64,000 bases of DNA from assembly GCA_964036665.1 (NCBI GenBank), contig OZ038533.1:6532413-6596412 (forward strand). The letters are read 5' to 3'. A program made the position numbers and the translations under genes. Shown here in pieces: positions 35,801 through 47,100 of this stretch (position 1 is the first letter of the stretch; every line of letters starts with the position of its first letter). This DNA comes from Gordius sp. MW1. Taxonomy: Eukaryota; Nematomorpha; Gordioida; Gordea; Gordiidae. The notes beneath the pieces are model-generated. The model made no database searches. It worked only from the letters and a program-made list of their open reading frames with translations, and was not told the origin of the DNA.

Positions 35801-38800
35801 TGCCCATATCTAATTGTTTAGTATTTTTTAAGCGTTCATATTGATCCTTACCTATATTTCCTTCAAAATATAAATTTGCATTACCAACTTATCGATTGGG
35901 TCAACAAGGGAAATTATTGGTAAACTTAATCAAGCCGCCTGCTAACTTTATCAATAGCAGACCCCCCCCCCGCCACCTCTTACCCTACCCTGCCTGACCT
36001 CATCTAATATCCCTTATCATTCCCTCGTGCTACATATATTGGCCTTTGCGCCAATTAACGGCATCTAGGTTGTCCTAGGGTATCATTCGGCTTGGATTTT
36101 TTTGTCCTCATTTCAAATTGATCTATCTGCCTAAAAAATTTGCAAACACATCGTTAAGCTAAGTTGCGATCAAAATTTCGGGTGTAAAAATCTTCATCTG
36201 AAAAGATTTCGCTTTTTATTTGGTTATTGGTTTAATTGTAATTTAAAACCCGCGCAAAACTTTCTATATAGCCCTTTATTAAAACAATTTAGTGCATTTT
36301 GCCATGTTTCTTAAAATTATATCCTCAACAACAAGCTCCTTTACCTTTTATTAAATATTCCAGACAGATGTTCCTTTTTATAGCCTTGTAAGACTAAATT
36401 AATATTACGTGAGGTAATTACTATTTTCGCTCCGCTTCCCCCCCCCCCCAGACCCTGTCTATGGTACAATCCATAGAGAATTCATTAATATTATGATTAA
36501 TTTGATTGAAATAAGCAAGCACCATCTCCAACTCTCTTATTTTTATACGGACGCCTGATTTTGCTATTAAATATGCTACTTTTTTTACCCTTTCGGTGAT
36601 TTTTGTAATCAACTAATTCTTTAATTTTTAAACTGTATAACGTGTTGTCTTTTAAGGGACTTTTTTATCGCGAACATGCTCTTAGCCAGGAAAAGCTCCT
36701 AAATTCTCATACTTTTACTAAACTTGCTATTAAATTTTTTAATAAAAATCATTATTTCAGTCTTCTTAAAAGTTTACTTAACTCTTTCTCCTGCCATTCA
36801 AAACTTATTCATAAAAATTAATTCTACGAATATTGATAGCTTAAACTCAGTTCATTATTCCGCATTTTGCGTTATTTGCCGTTTCGCCTTATAGCCTCGT
36901 CGTCTCGTGCAATTTGGCATAATGACTTTTACGTTATTTATTAAGGTAATGGCTTAAACCTTCCACGTGAAAGGAATGATACACTGCGTGAAGTTGCGGC
37001 GGTTTGCCAAATTAAGTTGCGCGCTTGGCGGCTTGCCTAAAGAAGGCGACCCTGCCACAATAAAGGCTCTTTCTCATACTTTAACTTACTTATTGTGTTT
37101 TTATGCGACGTAAACGCGACGCCTCTGTTTTAAGGTGAAGAAACAGAGAGTAGTTTTAAGAGCCAACAGCTCTTGGCTTCAAACGAAGCTTATTTCGAAC
37201 TTACTTAGCCACGGATATCAGTGAGCATTATAGCTGGTTTGATTTACGCTCCTGACTTTAATTTTATTTATTTTTTACGTTTTACTGGGAAATGTCTCCA
37301 GCATTAGTGCCCTGCATGGCCGCTTGAAGCTCGACCTGGCCCGGCTCGGGCAAACTAATAAAATTAACCGGATCCGACACGAAGCCCGAGCCTTGGCGAT
37401 CATTTTTATTGAAATCTCATATTTTAAGATTGCTCGACAATTTTAAAGCCAAAGTTAATTATATAGCTCATTATATTTACCTCACGCCGAACATTTTCAT
37501 TATTAATTAACATGCTATTATTTTGGGTTCATAACGTAGGTTGTTTTAAAAGGTGTTAAAATACCCATTTTTTATATCCTCCCCCCTTTTAACACCCAAT
37601 ATTATATTCTTTCTCATTTTTAGCTGACACCTTTTTGAGGACAGATTTGTTTAAATCAGTCTGCTCCAACCCGGCCCGGACCGATTTCATGATTAAAATG
37701 TCCGCCCGTCTTTGCCCGAATCGTTAAAGCTTTACGGCCCGAAATCATGAATTTTAATTTTATAGCAGTATAATTTCGTTATATTCGCGAACAAATTTTG
37801 ATTCAATTCTTAATTTTTTTGGATAAGAACTACGATCAGAAATATTACACAATCAAATAAAAAGTGATGGATTATTACACGAAGACAAAAAAATACACTA
37901 TAAACATTAAATTATTAAGCCCGATTTGCATGAAGTTTGTATAGTGTCCAGGCAGTTGCCCGGCCTTTGCGCCATTCGGGTAGCAAGCCGGGTCTTACTT
38001 TTCTGGTTTCTAGCACCATTCCATCTTCTTTACATGCTTTGCAGGTTCCTGGGTAACCTTAAATCACGTCGGAACCGCGGCCGGGGTAGCACTTTACGAA
38101 CAAACACCACCGAGTCCCCTAACAACCTTACCACTAGACGACCTCTCTTCTAATCTCCCAGAGGTGGTCGGCAAGCACGAAGCTAAGGATGCTAATAAAA
38201 TTGCGAGCCCCTTCCCAGCCCCGAACATAATAAACCCAACCCACCTTCCCGTAGTTAGTTGCTTGAAAAAATCGGGCCCGTTTCGAGCCTCACACCCCCT
38301 CCTGCCCCCAGCTACCCACCCCGGCTCTGACAATGTTAGGGTACGAGGACGCAGGCAAGTTATCGTGGTTCGAAGCGCGCCTCGAACGCCACCCAATACG
38401 CCAACCGTCAGTGAACCGGCCGCCCCCACCAACTCTAGGTATAGTATAGGCATGCCTGCCACTATATTATTGCGTTCATTATGTGTGTGGGTTAGTGGTG
38501 TTGTAAAACGGCTGGGTTTTGCTTGGTCGAGTCGACTTAACATAAACGGACTAAAGTTTTTTGGTCTTATTTTATTAGTCGCATGTATTGACTAAAAGTC
38601 CATCTTCCTAGCTTGATTAGGTAGGTTGCGTTATTGTTTTCAAGCATCTAATAGTTGTCAATCCAACTCTCAAACGTTAGTTTAGACTGCGTTGGAAACC
38701 TTATAAAAACACTCGTTCATTATATATATTAAAAATAAGAAGAAGAAAAAACAATATGTCATACATTTAGCGAGATTTTAATTGTTTATGGTATTAATAG

Positions 38801-41800
38801 ATCAAGCTACCAACATTTATGTCTGCCGTTCATCAAACTTTACAAAATTAATTTATAATTCATTTTGTCTAAGCATTTTATGTAATCGTGTCTCTAATTA
38901 AACGTGCCCATAAAATACGATCTTTTCTCGCGAAAGCTATCAAAATTCATCAACTAGCATACTATAAATTAGTTTATTTTTAGTTAAAAAAATAAATATT
39001 TTGTATAAAAAAATGCTGTTATTTCTGCAGAAAATCGGATTGGACAACGTGCGATACCCTCGCCACTACAACGCCCAAGCGTTGGCTCAGCGTGGAGCGC
39101 ATGCTAGTGGAAGCGCAGAAAGAGCGCCAAACCAGTTGTAGTAAATCTTCTTTTTCTTCGCCCATCGGCTCCTCCTACGCCCTAGACGACCAACCAGGAC
39201 CAGATACCGGACCCGAAGGCACTCCTCTCAACACTTCGGCTTGGAGCAGGTATTTAAAAATTAATGGTGGTGCACATGGGCGTGGCCAAGGGGGGGGGGC
39301 AGGGAGGTGCAACTGCCCCCCCTCTAAACCCAGAAATTTGGTAAAATTTATTTGGCTAGAATTTCAAAAAATGATCATTTTGCCCCTCCCTAAATCATTA
39401 TAGCCGTCCTCTATGTACAATGCTAGTACGCCCATGGTGGTCCACAATAGTATTTTTACTCACGCGCAAAACACTTGGACAATTGAAGCAACAATTCATA
39501 ATTTTCGACTAAAAATTTGTCCAGTGGAAATTAACCGTTTAAGATAGAGATTTAGTTATTTAAGCTTATAAGTAGCTCGCGATTAATTGGTTCTAGCTTA
39601 ACATTTTTATTTGAGTAACTATGAATTACGGTTATTTTTACAAACATGTTTTATTTATTGTCATCCAGCCCCATGTATCCAGCGAGCCCGTATCCTGAAT
39701 GGCGAAACGATTTTAAGGTATGAATAACTTTATCATAAATTATTATTTAACTGGGCCGAATCGAATTTATATTTGTCACGACGATTTCATCTAGCAAAGT
39801 TGAGTAAATTTTAGGAAGCCTTGATTTTCTTTTTAACTTCAAAAAGGTTTTTACTCGCGTAAAATAATTTTAGGGCGATAAAGGGAAATTATAAATTATT
39901 ACTTTCCCGACTAAAATATTCTTTAAAAAATATCTTTTAAGGCAAACGTTTACTAGTTCACGCCAAAGGAATGACTTATGTATGCCATGTTTTATTTACC
40001 CTTTTGATTGTAATATTTCAGGAGGAACTCAGCAACACCGACTGGATATGGGATTGGTCCGTACGAGTTTCGAGCGAAATGCACGGGTATAATAAATTAT
40101 CTAATTACTGATCCATGCTAAGTTTGAATTTTAGAATTTAATTGTGTTAGAATAGTACCTTGTTGGATCATGATCAGAAATAATAAATTCTATTTTCAAC
40201 CTGTTAGCTCCAAATAATTTAAAAATGGTTGATGTGTAGGTTAGGGATGGGAAGTTAAATTGGGTGTCTAATTATTAGATTTACGTTAAATAAAGATGTG
40301 ATGATCTGAATATATCTCTATTTAAGAAATATTTTCTGCTCGTCGCACTTTCTTTTAAAAGCTTTAAAATGTATCACATAGTAGGAAACATGGCTGTCAG
40401 GTTTATGTAGCCGAGCGTCACCCCTCAATTAATCTCCAAAGAAGCTGACCAGCAAGTGTGATGATGAACAGCTATAGATAATTTTTTTATCAAATTAATA
40501 TAACCCTCGACTCGTAGGAACTTGTTTTTAGATCATTCGGTTGCCTTAGCGTAGATGATTTTTCGTATTTTAAATTAGCAGTCAGTAGTACCCTTTTGGG
40601 TATGTTAGCATCCATTCTTTACCTTCCGCACTTCTGATACGTGTGAATTAACCGTTAATTTTGTCAAACCCGAACCGTGACCATAAACGCTTTTTAACCT
40701 TAAAAATTGTTACAGAGCGTTCTATTAAACGGAATATTTTATCCCTTAAATTTATAGCCCTTCCGCTTACTAAAGCATTTATTTTAGCGGAATTTTATAC
40801 TTTCGATAGACCATTTTTTAGACTATATTATTAAGTTATGCCATTGCGAATTCGAATAAAAAACCTTATATTTTGGATGACGTATATATGCAAAATTAGC
40901 TTAATTATGATGATCTTTTTGCTTTGTGACAGAGACGATTTGAGTGATCACTTGGGGAGTTGCGTTGCTAGCAGCGATAAGATTAAGAGGAGACTTAGGA
41001 ACAGTTCCATCATGAAGTCCGTACTCTTGTCGCCCCGTATCATACCCTGGCTCCTCTTTACCAACGTATTTTCACTGATCATCGGAGCTGGAATTGGGTT
41101 ATTCAATCACTTTAAATTCCTATTGTTTTATTAATACGCTTATAAGGCTTTCCAATAATTTATTGTCATTTTATAGGCTACTGAGAAGATCTAATAGAAA
41201 GATAGTTTGATGGAACATTGTTACTTTTAGAGTTGTTAAAATGCTAACTTTCTTCAACTCCAGCTACCATCTGCTCGAGTTTCTGCTCGGCCCTCGAGCA
41301 TTTTTATATGCTACTGTTCTGCCTAGTGCACCGAACAGCTAGCACATATTGTGCTAGCACGCATATTAAGCAACTCAGTGTGCGTGCTCGCATCTGAGTT
41401 TGAAGCATGTTAGCAATTTAGCAACTCTAGTTATTTTAATATATATGGCTTGAGTTTTTATCTTTTTGAAATTCTATGCAACGATAGGGTAATTATGTTT
41501 TGCAAAATTTACTAAATCAGGGTATACAAATGAAATCAGGTTTGTGTTTCAACGAAGTTTAAATTTAAATCGATTATTACTGATTATTTATATTTGTAAT
41601 AAAATATTTTTAAAACCTTCTTATTTAGAATTATAAGTTTCTAGAATAATATGAGACGTATTTCCTGGCACAAAAAATTCATTTACTATAAATTTGGTAT
41701 TTATTTATTTATTTATTGCACTAAGATTAATTCTGAATTATAAGAATTATCACATTTTATAATATTTACCCAGTTTGTATGTATTTATTTTTTTATAAAT

Positions 41801-41882
41801 GTAATCTAATTGTAGGCTTTACTTTGGAATCCAGTGGTACACGTCGCCACCATCTTTGGCCCTTCCTTACAAAAGATTTTAA
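29870..41882 (+). CDS. BNIP3: BNIP3/NIX-like mitochondrial autophagy receptor, 7 exons
   Basis: Exons 29870-29903, 38045-38438, 39031-39249, 39669-39717, 40022-40086, 40933-41097 and 41816-41882 join through GT-AG sites with compatible phases into 330 residues. The N-terminus gives TGSWVTL, matching the BNIP3 GSWVEL LC3-interacting motif that tethers mitochondria to autophagosomes. Exon 3 has RMLVEAQKERQTSCSKSS (BNIP3 ILLDAQ-ES...SSS block). Exons 4-5 give NTDWIWDWS, almost identical to human NSDWIWDWS. Exons 6-7 give a C-terminal outer-membrane anchor with a GxxxGxxxG zipper (SLIIGAGIGLYFG). The protein exceeds human BNIP3 (194 or 259) and NIX (219) because exon 2 adds a Pro/Ser-rich linker. 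By my alignment the dimer-interface His before the zipper is Leu. Exon 1 is the least certain: a second phase-compatible ATG exon exists at 33357-33402. The remaining exons are strongly supported. Confidence 0.88.
32433..32574. mobile_element. hAT-like MITE (TAGTGTTTTGTAAAAACGG family), copy 1
   Basis: Starts TAGTGTTTTGTAAAAACGG, ends AACCCAGCCGTTT, and is flanked by a perfect ATTTGTAC duplication (32425-32432 and 32575-32582). The 3' inverted repeat looks about a dozen bases short. Internal TTAGTCGACTAAATA is palindromic. Confidence 0.75.
32965..33110 (-). mobile_element. RTE-type LINE 3' fragment (reverse strand)
   Basis: Reverse complement reads AAGTATTGGACGTGGAGTTA, GTGGAAAAGGCAAGTGGGCA and GGACATGGCTCTTACCAG, matching the end of the LINE at 27320-29115. 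Confidence 0.75.
34908..35080. mobile_element. hAT-like MITE (TAGTGTTGTAAAAACGG family), copy 2
   Basis: Complete copy: TAGTTTTGTAAAAACGGCTG at left and AGCCACTCTTACAACACTA at right. Flanks GTCGAAAG and GTTGGAGG agree at 5 of 8 positions, all differences being transitions. Confidence 0.7.
35343..35498. mobile_element. GGGCGTAGCCAGG-type MITE
   Basis: CATGGGCGTAGCCAGG at left, CTGGCTACGCCCTTG at right, G-rich left half and C/T-rich right half. It lies in BNIP3-like intron 1, just after a G-run. Confidence 0.8.
37330..37750. repeat. CGGGC-block dispersed repeat
   Basis: GACCTGGCCCGGCTCGGGCA at left and CAACCCGGCCCGGACCG plus CGCCCGTCTTTGCCCG at right bracket AT-rich DNA. Resembles the blocks at 11.85, 23.94 and 59.19 kb; lies in BNIP3-like intron 1. 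Confidence 0.45.
38493..38600. mobile_element. hAT-like MITE (TAGTGTTGTAAAAACGG family), copy 3, one end
   Basis: TAGTGGTGTTGTAAAACGGC followed by GGGTTTTGCTTGGTCGAG and GTCGACTTAA matches the other two copies; the right inverted repeat is missing. It lies 54 bp past the exon 2 donor of the BNIP3-like gene. Confidence 0.65.
39275..39436. mobile_element. GGGCGTAGCCAGG-type MITE next to a splice donor
   Basis: CATGGGCGTGGCCAAGG ... GTACGCCCATG with flanking GTGGTGCA (39267-39274) and GTGGTCCA (39437-39444), 7 of 8 matching. It begins 25 bp after the exon 3 donor of the BNIP3-like gene; the open frame running from exon 3 into it is not coding beyond the donor. Confidence 0.85.
41228..41429. mobile_element. 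Complete TAGAGTTG hAT-like MITE
   Basis: 202 bp with about 30-bp inverted ends (TAGAGTTGTTAAAATGCTAA at left, TTAGCAATTTAGCAACTCTA at right) and an 8-bp flanking repeat GTTACTTT / GTTATTTT (41220-41227, 41430-41437; 7 of 8). It lies in the last intron of the BNIP3-like gene. It defines the family also seen at 13233 and 22237-22964. Confidence 0.88.
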
Positions 41883-42587
41883 ACAGTGTCAGTCAACGAT
41901 TGAATCCTGAATTCTGGAGATTCAGCTTAACCAATACAATTTGCCCAATCTTATATCTTGACTTTTAGCCACGCGAAACTTATTTAGTTTACCATTTATT
42001 ATAGTTTCCTTCGTACTAGTTGCCAATGTGTAGAGATGGAAATATTTTAGATTTTTATCACATAGTTTTTTTTATCTATAACCTAAAATTTATTTTATAT
42101 CTGCAAAATTTTGTCTTACAAGACTTTGAAAGATATCCCCCTAACACTCCAACATTTCCTATTGTATACCAATATTTTTAACTTGTTACTTGTTGCTAAA
42201 CCTTTTTACCGCGCTCCTTTGATTTAGCTCACTCTCTCATTTATTGATTAAGTTATTTTTTACTTGTAAATGTTTATAAATTTTATTGTTTTCCCCCATT
42301 TTAATTTATTACTTATGAAGCATCGTCTCAGATCTCAAAGTTATCTTTGCAAAATAACATCTCTTATATTAAAAGTAATTTATTTATTTATTCCAATATT
42401 AATTAAATTCTTTATTTATCATATCGTTCGTACTTTAACTGTTGATATTATTTTGTAAGGCCCCTCATTTTTTGAGTTGTTTAGATGTGTTTTCACTTTA
42501 AACAATTCTTTATCCACATTATCGACGCGTTCATTGTGCACACAACGAATGATAGTTTTAATTTATTTATTATATTTATAAATAGTA

Positions 42588-42593
42588 AATAAA
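42588..42593 (+). terminator. Candidate poly(A) signal of the BNIP3-like gene
   Basis: AATAAA about 705 bp after the stop codon at 41882, followed by GT/T-rich sequence (AAAGTTTGTGGG). The interval between is AT-rich with no other gene, consistent with a long 3' UTR. Confidence 0.4.
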
Positions 42594-42654
42594 ATTTCTA
42601 AAGTTTGTGGGATTTAATAATAATATAGTTATTTTGAGACTTCCAAATTATACA

Positions 42655-42850
42655 CTAGAGATCAGCATCAATAGATCCGCCCACGGGCATGAACTGGTTT
42701 TGATAGTAAAAAAAATATAACAAGGTCAGCAGACGGCCAAATAGTTTATAACTATATAAGAGCAAAATATAGAAAGAAAAAAAATTTGATTCACACTTTG
42801 GGCAATGGTCATTTTCTTCATTGGTCAGCAGACGGCCGTGCAAAATTTAA
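42655..42850 (-). repeat. Isolated CCAAT-hairpin composite unit
   Basis: Contains ACACTTTGGGCAATGGTCAT, TTCATTGGTCAGCAGACGGC and a second GTCAGCAGACGGCCAAATAG, matching the unit of the larger composite arrays. A single partial copy without leader or end motif. From here to 43835 the sequence is AT-rich with no gene seen. Confidence 0.65.
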
Positions 42851-43835
42851 AAAGCGGCTAGGAGATGTTTTAAATTTTACAAACGGTCTTGATATCATTC
42901 TTAAAAACCTCTCGTAATAGAGCGAATTTTGATGAAAATTAAATAATTTTATTGATTTTGCGATTTAAATTGAACTTTAGCTTAAAACTTATAATGTTTA
43001 TTTTATTTATAGATATAATTGTAAATTAAAAAAAAATTGACCATCGTTATGAATAATTTTTATCACGTATAGTCGAGGTTTTATTTCTTAATATATAATT
43101 TTCTTATGAAGGCCTTTATTATTTTTATGTTTAATGCCTTTGATGAAATTTTGTTGAAAAAATATTAATTTAAAAAAGTGAGAAATGATATGTTATTTCT
43201 GAAACTAAATGCCAAGATTAGAATTCAATATTTATAACCTTGATTAAATTCATTTAAACTTATTGCATAATTGTTGTAATTAAAACTAAAATCATTTCAA
43301 ATACATCATTTAAGATTAAATTTATTTCGTTGTTTTATAAAAGATATTATTTAATATTTATGATACTTTCATTATGTAATAAACTCCTATCACAGCTTAT
43401 TTAATTATATTAATTTAAATTTAGCTTTAACGATATTTTATATAATTTGTCACAAATATCAATAACTGGGCTGACTTAAGAAAATTTAATTTACATTACG
43501 TTTCACAAATAAAATTATCCCATTGTGTAATAACCTTAAAAAAGTACAATACTATCTAACATCTAATTCCTTATTTTATAACATTGTAATAAGCATTTTT
43601 TATGAAGATTATTTTTAAATAACAAGTATTGATTGGTAAAAGGCAATTTTTTTATAAAAATTCTTTATAAGTATTAAAAAACGATAAACAATTTTGTAAA
43701 CATGCGGTTATGCGATTTAGAATAAGTAATGTATTTACACGGGCGAGACGTTAATCAAATTATAAGGGCGCGATGTTATGTTACAATCTTTGGCCTAAAA
43801 GTTACGATGGTTATTATGTGATCTTTGGTGCAAAA

Positions 43836-44002
43836 CGGTGGCCCGTCAACTCGCCAAAAACAATCTCGCCGAAAATAATGTCCCCCAGCTAAAAAAGGTC
43901 CCCAAATTTGTGATTGGTTGATGGGTTAGGGTTAATAAGCTGGGGGACATTTTTTGCACCAATCAGAAAATGTCCCCTGTTTCAGCGAGTTAATAGGGCA
44001 CC
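43836..44002. mobile_element. Short palindromic MITE between BNIP3 and FGFR
   Basis: Inverted ends CGGTGGCCCGTCAACTCGCC and GCGAGTTAATAGGGCACC enclose internal inverted blocks TGTCCCCCAGCT / AGCTGGGGGACA. Perfect 8-bp flanking repeat GTGCAAAA (43828-43835 and 44003-44010). Only 167 bp, no coding; family not identified, though 8-bp duplication suggests hAT. Confidence 0.8.
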
Positions 44003-44062
44003 GTGCAAAACAACTTTATCCTCATTTTTATGCGATAAATTTTTATAAAATTGTCGCCGTAA

Positions 44063-44068
44063 TTTATT
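44063..44068 (-). terminator. Poly(A) signal of the FGFR gene
   Basis: AATAAA on the minus strand 63 bp after the FGFR stop codon. Confidence 0.6.
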
Positions 44069-44130
44069 ATATAAAATTATAAATAATTTTTTGTTATACA
44101 ATATTTACAGAAAAATACATTTAGAGTGCG

Positions 44131-47100
44131 TTAGACTTGGGTACTTTTCATATTATTAAATATTTCTGAATTGTAGTAGGCGGGAGTCGTAGATGAGGCG
44201 GGAGGTAAATTTTTTGGGAAAGACATGGTAGAAGCATCTTGAATTATTTGTGCATACGGTGTTGGATGGAGACTTTTTATGTTATTAGCCGAAGCTACTT
44301 GTTGAAAAGTAAATTGCTTATCCGTAGAAGAACATATCGATGGGGTATCTAAGGAAATTCCCAAATCAAGATATTCCTAAAATAAAACGCACAAATAACG
44401 TTATATAGGACATATTATATTATTGTCAGAGTTTCTTAAATATAAAAGAAATTTAAAGAAATAGGCGTGAGCGCAAAACCCCAATATTAAAATCAAAAAC
44501 AATCTCCCATTTTTTAACTTTGTTCAATCTCCATTCTTTAAAATCTTTAAAAAATAATTAAAAAAGTTTTGGTTTTATAAATTTAAGCTTGAGTTTGTGA
44601 AGCGAATGTCTTTTAAGCACGTACCACGTTGAGCGTTTGTAATATTAATTTTTCCAAATCTTCGCTCGTTTGCACGAAAGTGGGTCTCTTTTCGGGCTTT
44701 TCGTGCCAGCATTTGGCCATCAAATTGTACCTTAACAAAATCGGACAGATTAAAAATAAATTTTGAAAAATATATAATTGATTTGCCAAAGGTTTCATTA
44801 AAATGTTTATATTTTATTTTTAAATTAAAAAAGCCAAGGTTAATTTTAACAATAACTACATATTCTAAAATAAACTAAAACAAAAATATAAGGAACGCTT
44901 GTGATTGGAAGTAATTGAACTTACAACTCTTGAGGGCAATTTTGGGGACATTGAAGGCGTTGGCCAGATTTAAGGAAATCAAATAATTTTTCAACTGGTA
45001 AAGATGGGTAAGGTGTTCCTCCCAAGGTGGCAATCTCCCATAGCACTATACCGAAGGACCATCTGAATAAAAATAAAAAAATTTAAAGAATGTCAATTTT
45101 GTAATAGTAATTAGTAATATTTAGCTTAAAACTCTGAGCCAACAGGTGATCCTAATAAAATAAAATTTAAAAACCATTATGCCAAATTAGAAAGATAATT
45201 TTTTTACACTATTTAATATAATATAACTAAAAAAAGCAGATTTTATGATTAAGCCATACTTTTTCTAATTCATCTATAATCAACGATTTAATATTGCAAA
45301 AAAATTCAAAATCGCTTACACGTCACTTTTCAGGGTGTATTTTCGGTAGAATAGAGATTCGGGGGCCATCCACTTAACTGGCAAGCGTCCGTCTGTATTT
45401 TTTTTGTAGTATTCCTGCGAAGCCAGGTCTCGCGCTAAACCAAAATCCGCTATCTTAATGACATACTCTGATGTCAACAAGATATTTCGTGCAGCCAAAT
45501 CACGGTGGACGCACTGTAAATTCAATTTAGTAATTTATATCTAATATAATTATTGTCCTCTAATTTATAGCTTTTCTTATTATTATAAAATATCAAAATA
45601 ATGATCAATAAAAATAGTTGCAGTTTTAACCTTTTTAGAGCTTAGATATTCCATGCCTTGGGAAATTTGGTGTGCGAAATTAAGTAGATCTTTGGTCGTT
45701 AGATTTTCGTGATTTATCCTTTTGCCAATTTCTGGACTTTGATTAGGTGAGGATGAAGCGCTCTTTTCAAGTGGGTAATGGTAGCATTCGGTTAGCACAT
45801 TTTCCGAGCCGGTTAACCGGTTGTTTTTTAGAGTTTTTAGCGCTTTCGATGGAATTTCATAACCAGAGGGTGGCCTGGTTTTTCTCAAAAAATCCCTCAA
45901 ATTTCCCAGCTCAGCCATTTCAACGATGACATATATAGGACCTGAATGAATTTTTCATTGGTATTATTGAATGTTTACTAATAATATTTATAAAATAAGA
46001 TTGATTATTACCGCCAGGGGATGTGCAACATCCAATTAAGTTTATGATATTTCCGTGATGGCCAATAATTTTCATCAACTCGAGCTCAGAGATTAAATCC
46101 GCTAATTCTCGATCACTGGCGTTATCTATGCAAAAATAAATCAAGGATTATAACATATTTGAAGTTGATACATTTGTTATAATTCAGAATTTTGAATTAT
46201 GCTTACCTTTTAACATTTTGACGGCCACAATTTTCTTCAACATTTCCCTTTTCTCAAAAGACTTTCCCTTAATATTCATTTCGATCGTAGAATTAGTGAA
46301 CTGATCCGAACCCTGTTTCTCTATATACATGAGTACAGCTTCGGCCACACAACCGAACGCACCTTCGCCCACTTGTTTACCAATTTCAATGCTGATAATA
46401 TAAAGTTCATAATTTAAAAGCTGACCAAATATTATTATAATATTTTTTAAAAATATAGAAATATCTACATTTTTAGGGATAAAATAGTGTATTAAAACTT
46501 ACTAATCTCTTGGAATTTCCCAAAGTGGGTCGTGAACCATTTCCAAATCGGTCCACATGTGGCCTTCTTTACATTGCTTCACTATCTCTTCCGTAACTTT
46601 ATCTACGCCAGTCCCCATTTCTTCGCTATTTTCGGTCAGTAATTTACTACAGACCTCAGGTGGACTAGAGCATTCAGATTTTTGCTTTTGTTCCTTTATC
46701 TTTCTCACCAACTTCATTTCATTGGGCACGTATTGAATTTTTACAATAGGAGCCCTTATACCACCATTTTCGTCTTCACCAAACACCCCGTCCTATAGAA
46801 TAATTTAATTATTTTGATTAAATTCAGGAAAGGACAATTAAGAAATTTATGATAATATTTCGAAGTGTTTAAGGATTTAAAATATTAAAGTATAATTTAT
46901 GAAAAATAAAAAAAGAGAAATAATAAAAAATGATGATGAGATTAAGAAAAGATTTAGGCGTTATACCTACCTTTGTTTCTAGTGTAACTTTTCTGTGGTA
47001 GTAAAATGGATTTTCGGCTATGATAGTCGTGCTGCCAAAAGGTAGCTTGAAGGGTCTTAATTTTTTTAGAACTCGGATACGATGGAAAAATAGAATGATG

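Larger units (their letters stand above)
29904..38044 (+). other. Intron 1 of the BNIP3-like gene (8.1 kb)
   Basis: GTAATC donor at 29904 and TTTGCAG acceptor at 38044. Contents: two MITEs of the TAGTGTTGTAAAAACGG family, an RTE LINE 3' fragment on the minus strand, one GGGCGTAGCCAGG MITE, and G/C-block repeats at 37330-37750; the rest is AT-rich with no gene. Short open frames at 30997-31221 and 32100-32282 are not convincing. Confidence 0.6.

Noticed and set aside
37926-38153. 75-codon plus-strand frame overlapping the BNIP3-like exon 2 acceptor
   Set aside because: A different frame from the one that yields the LIR motif; crosses the acceptor and has no family resemblance.
38094-38543. 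149-codon minus-strand open frame
   Set aside because: It is antisense to BNIP3-like exon 2, whose plus-strand frame carries the conserved GSWVTL motif and in-phase splice sites.
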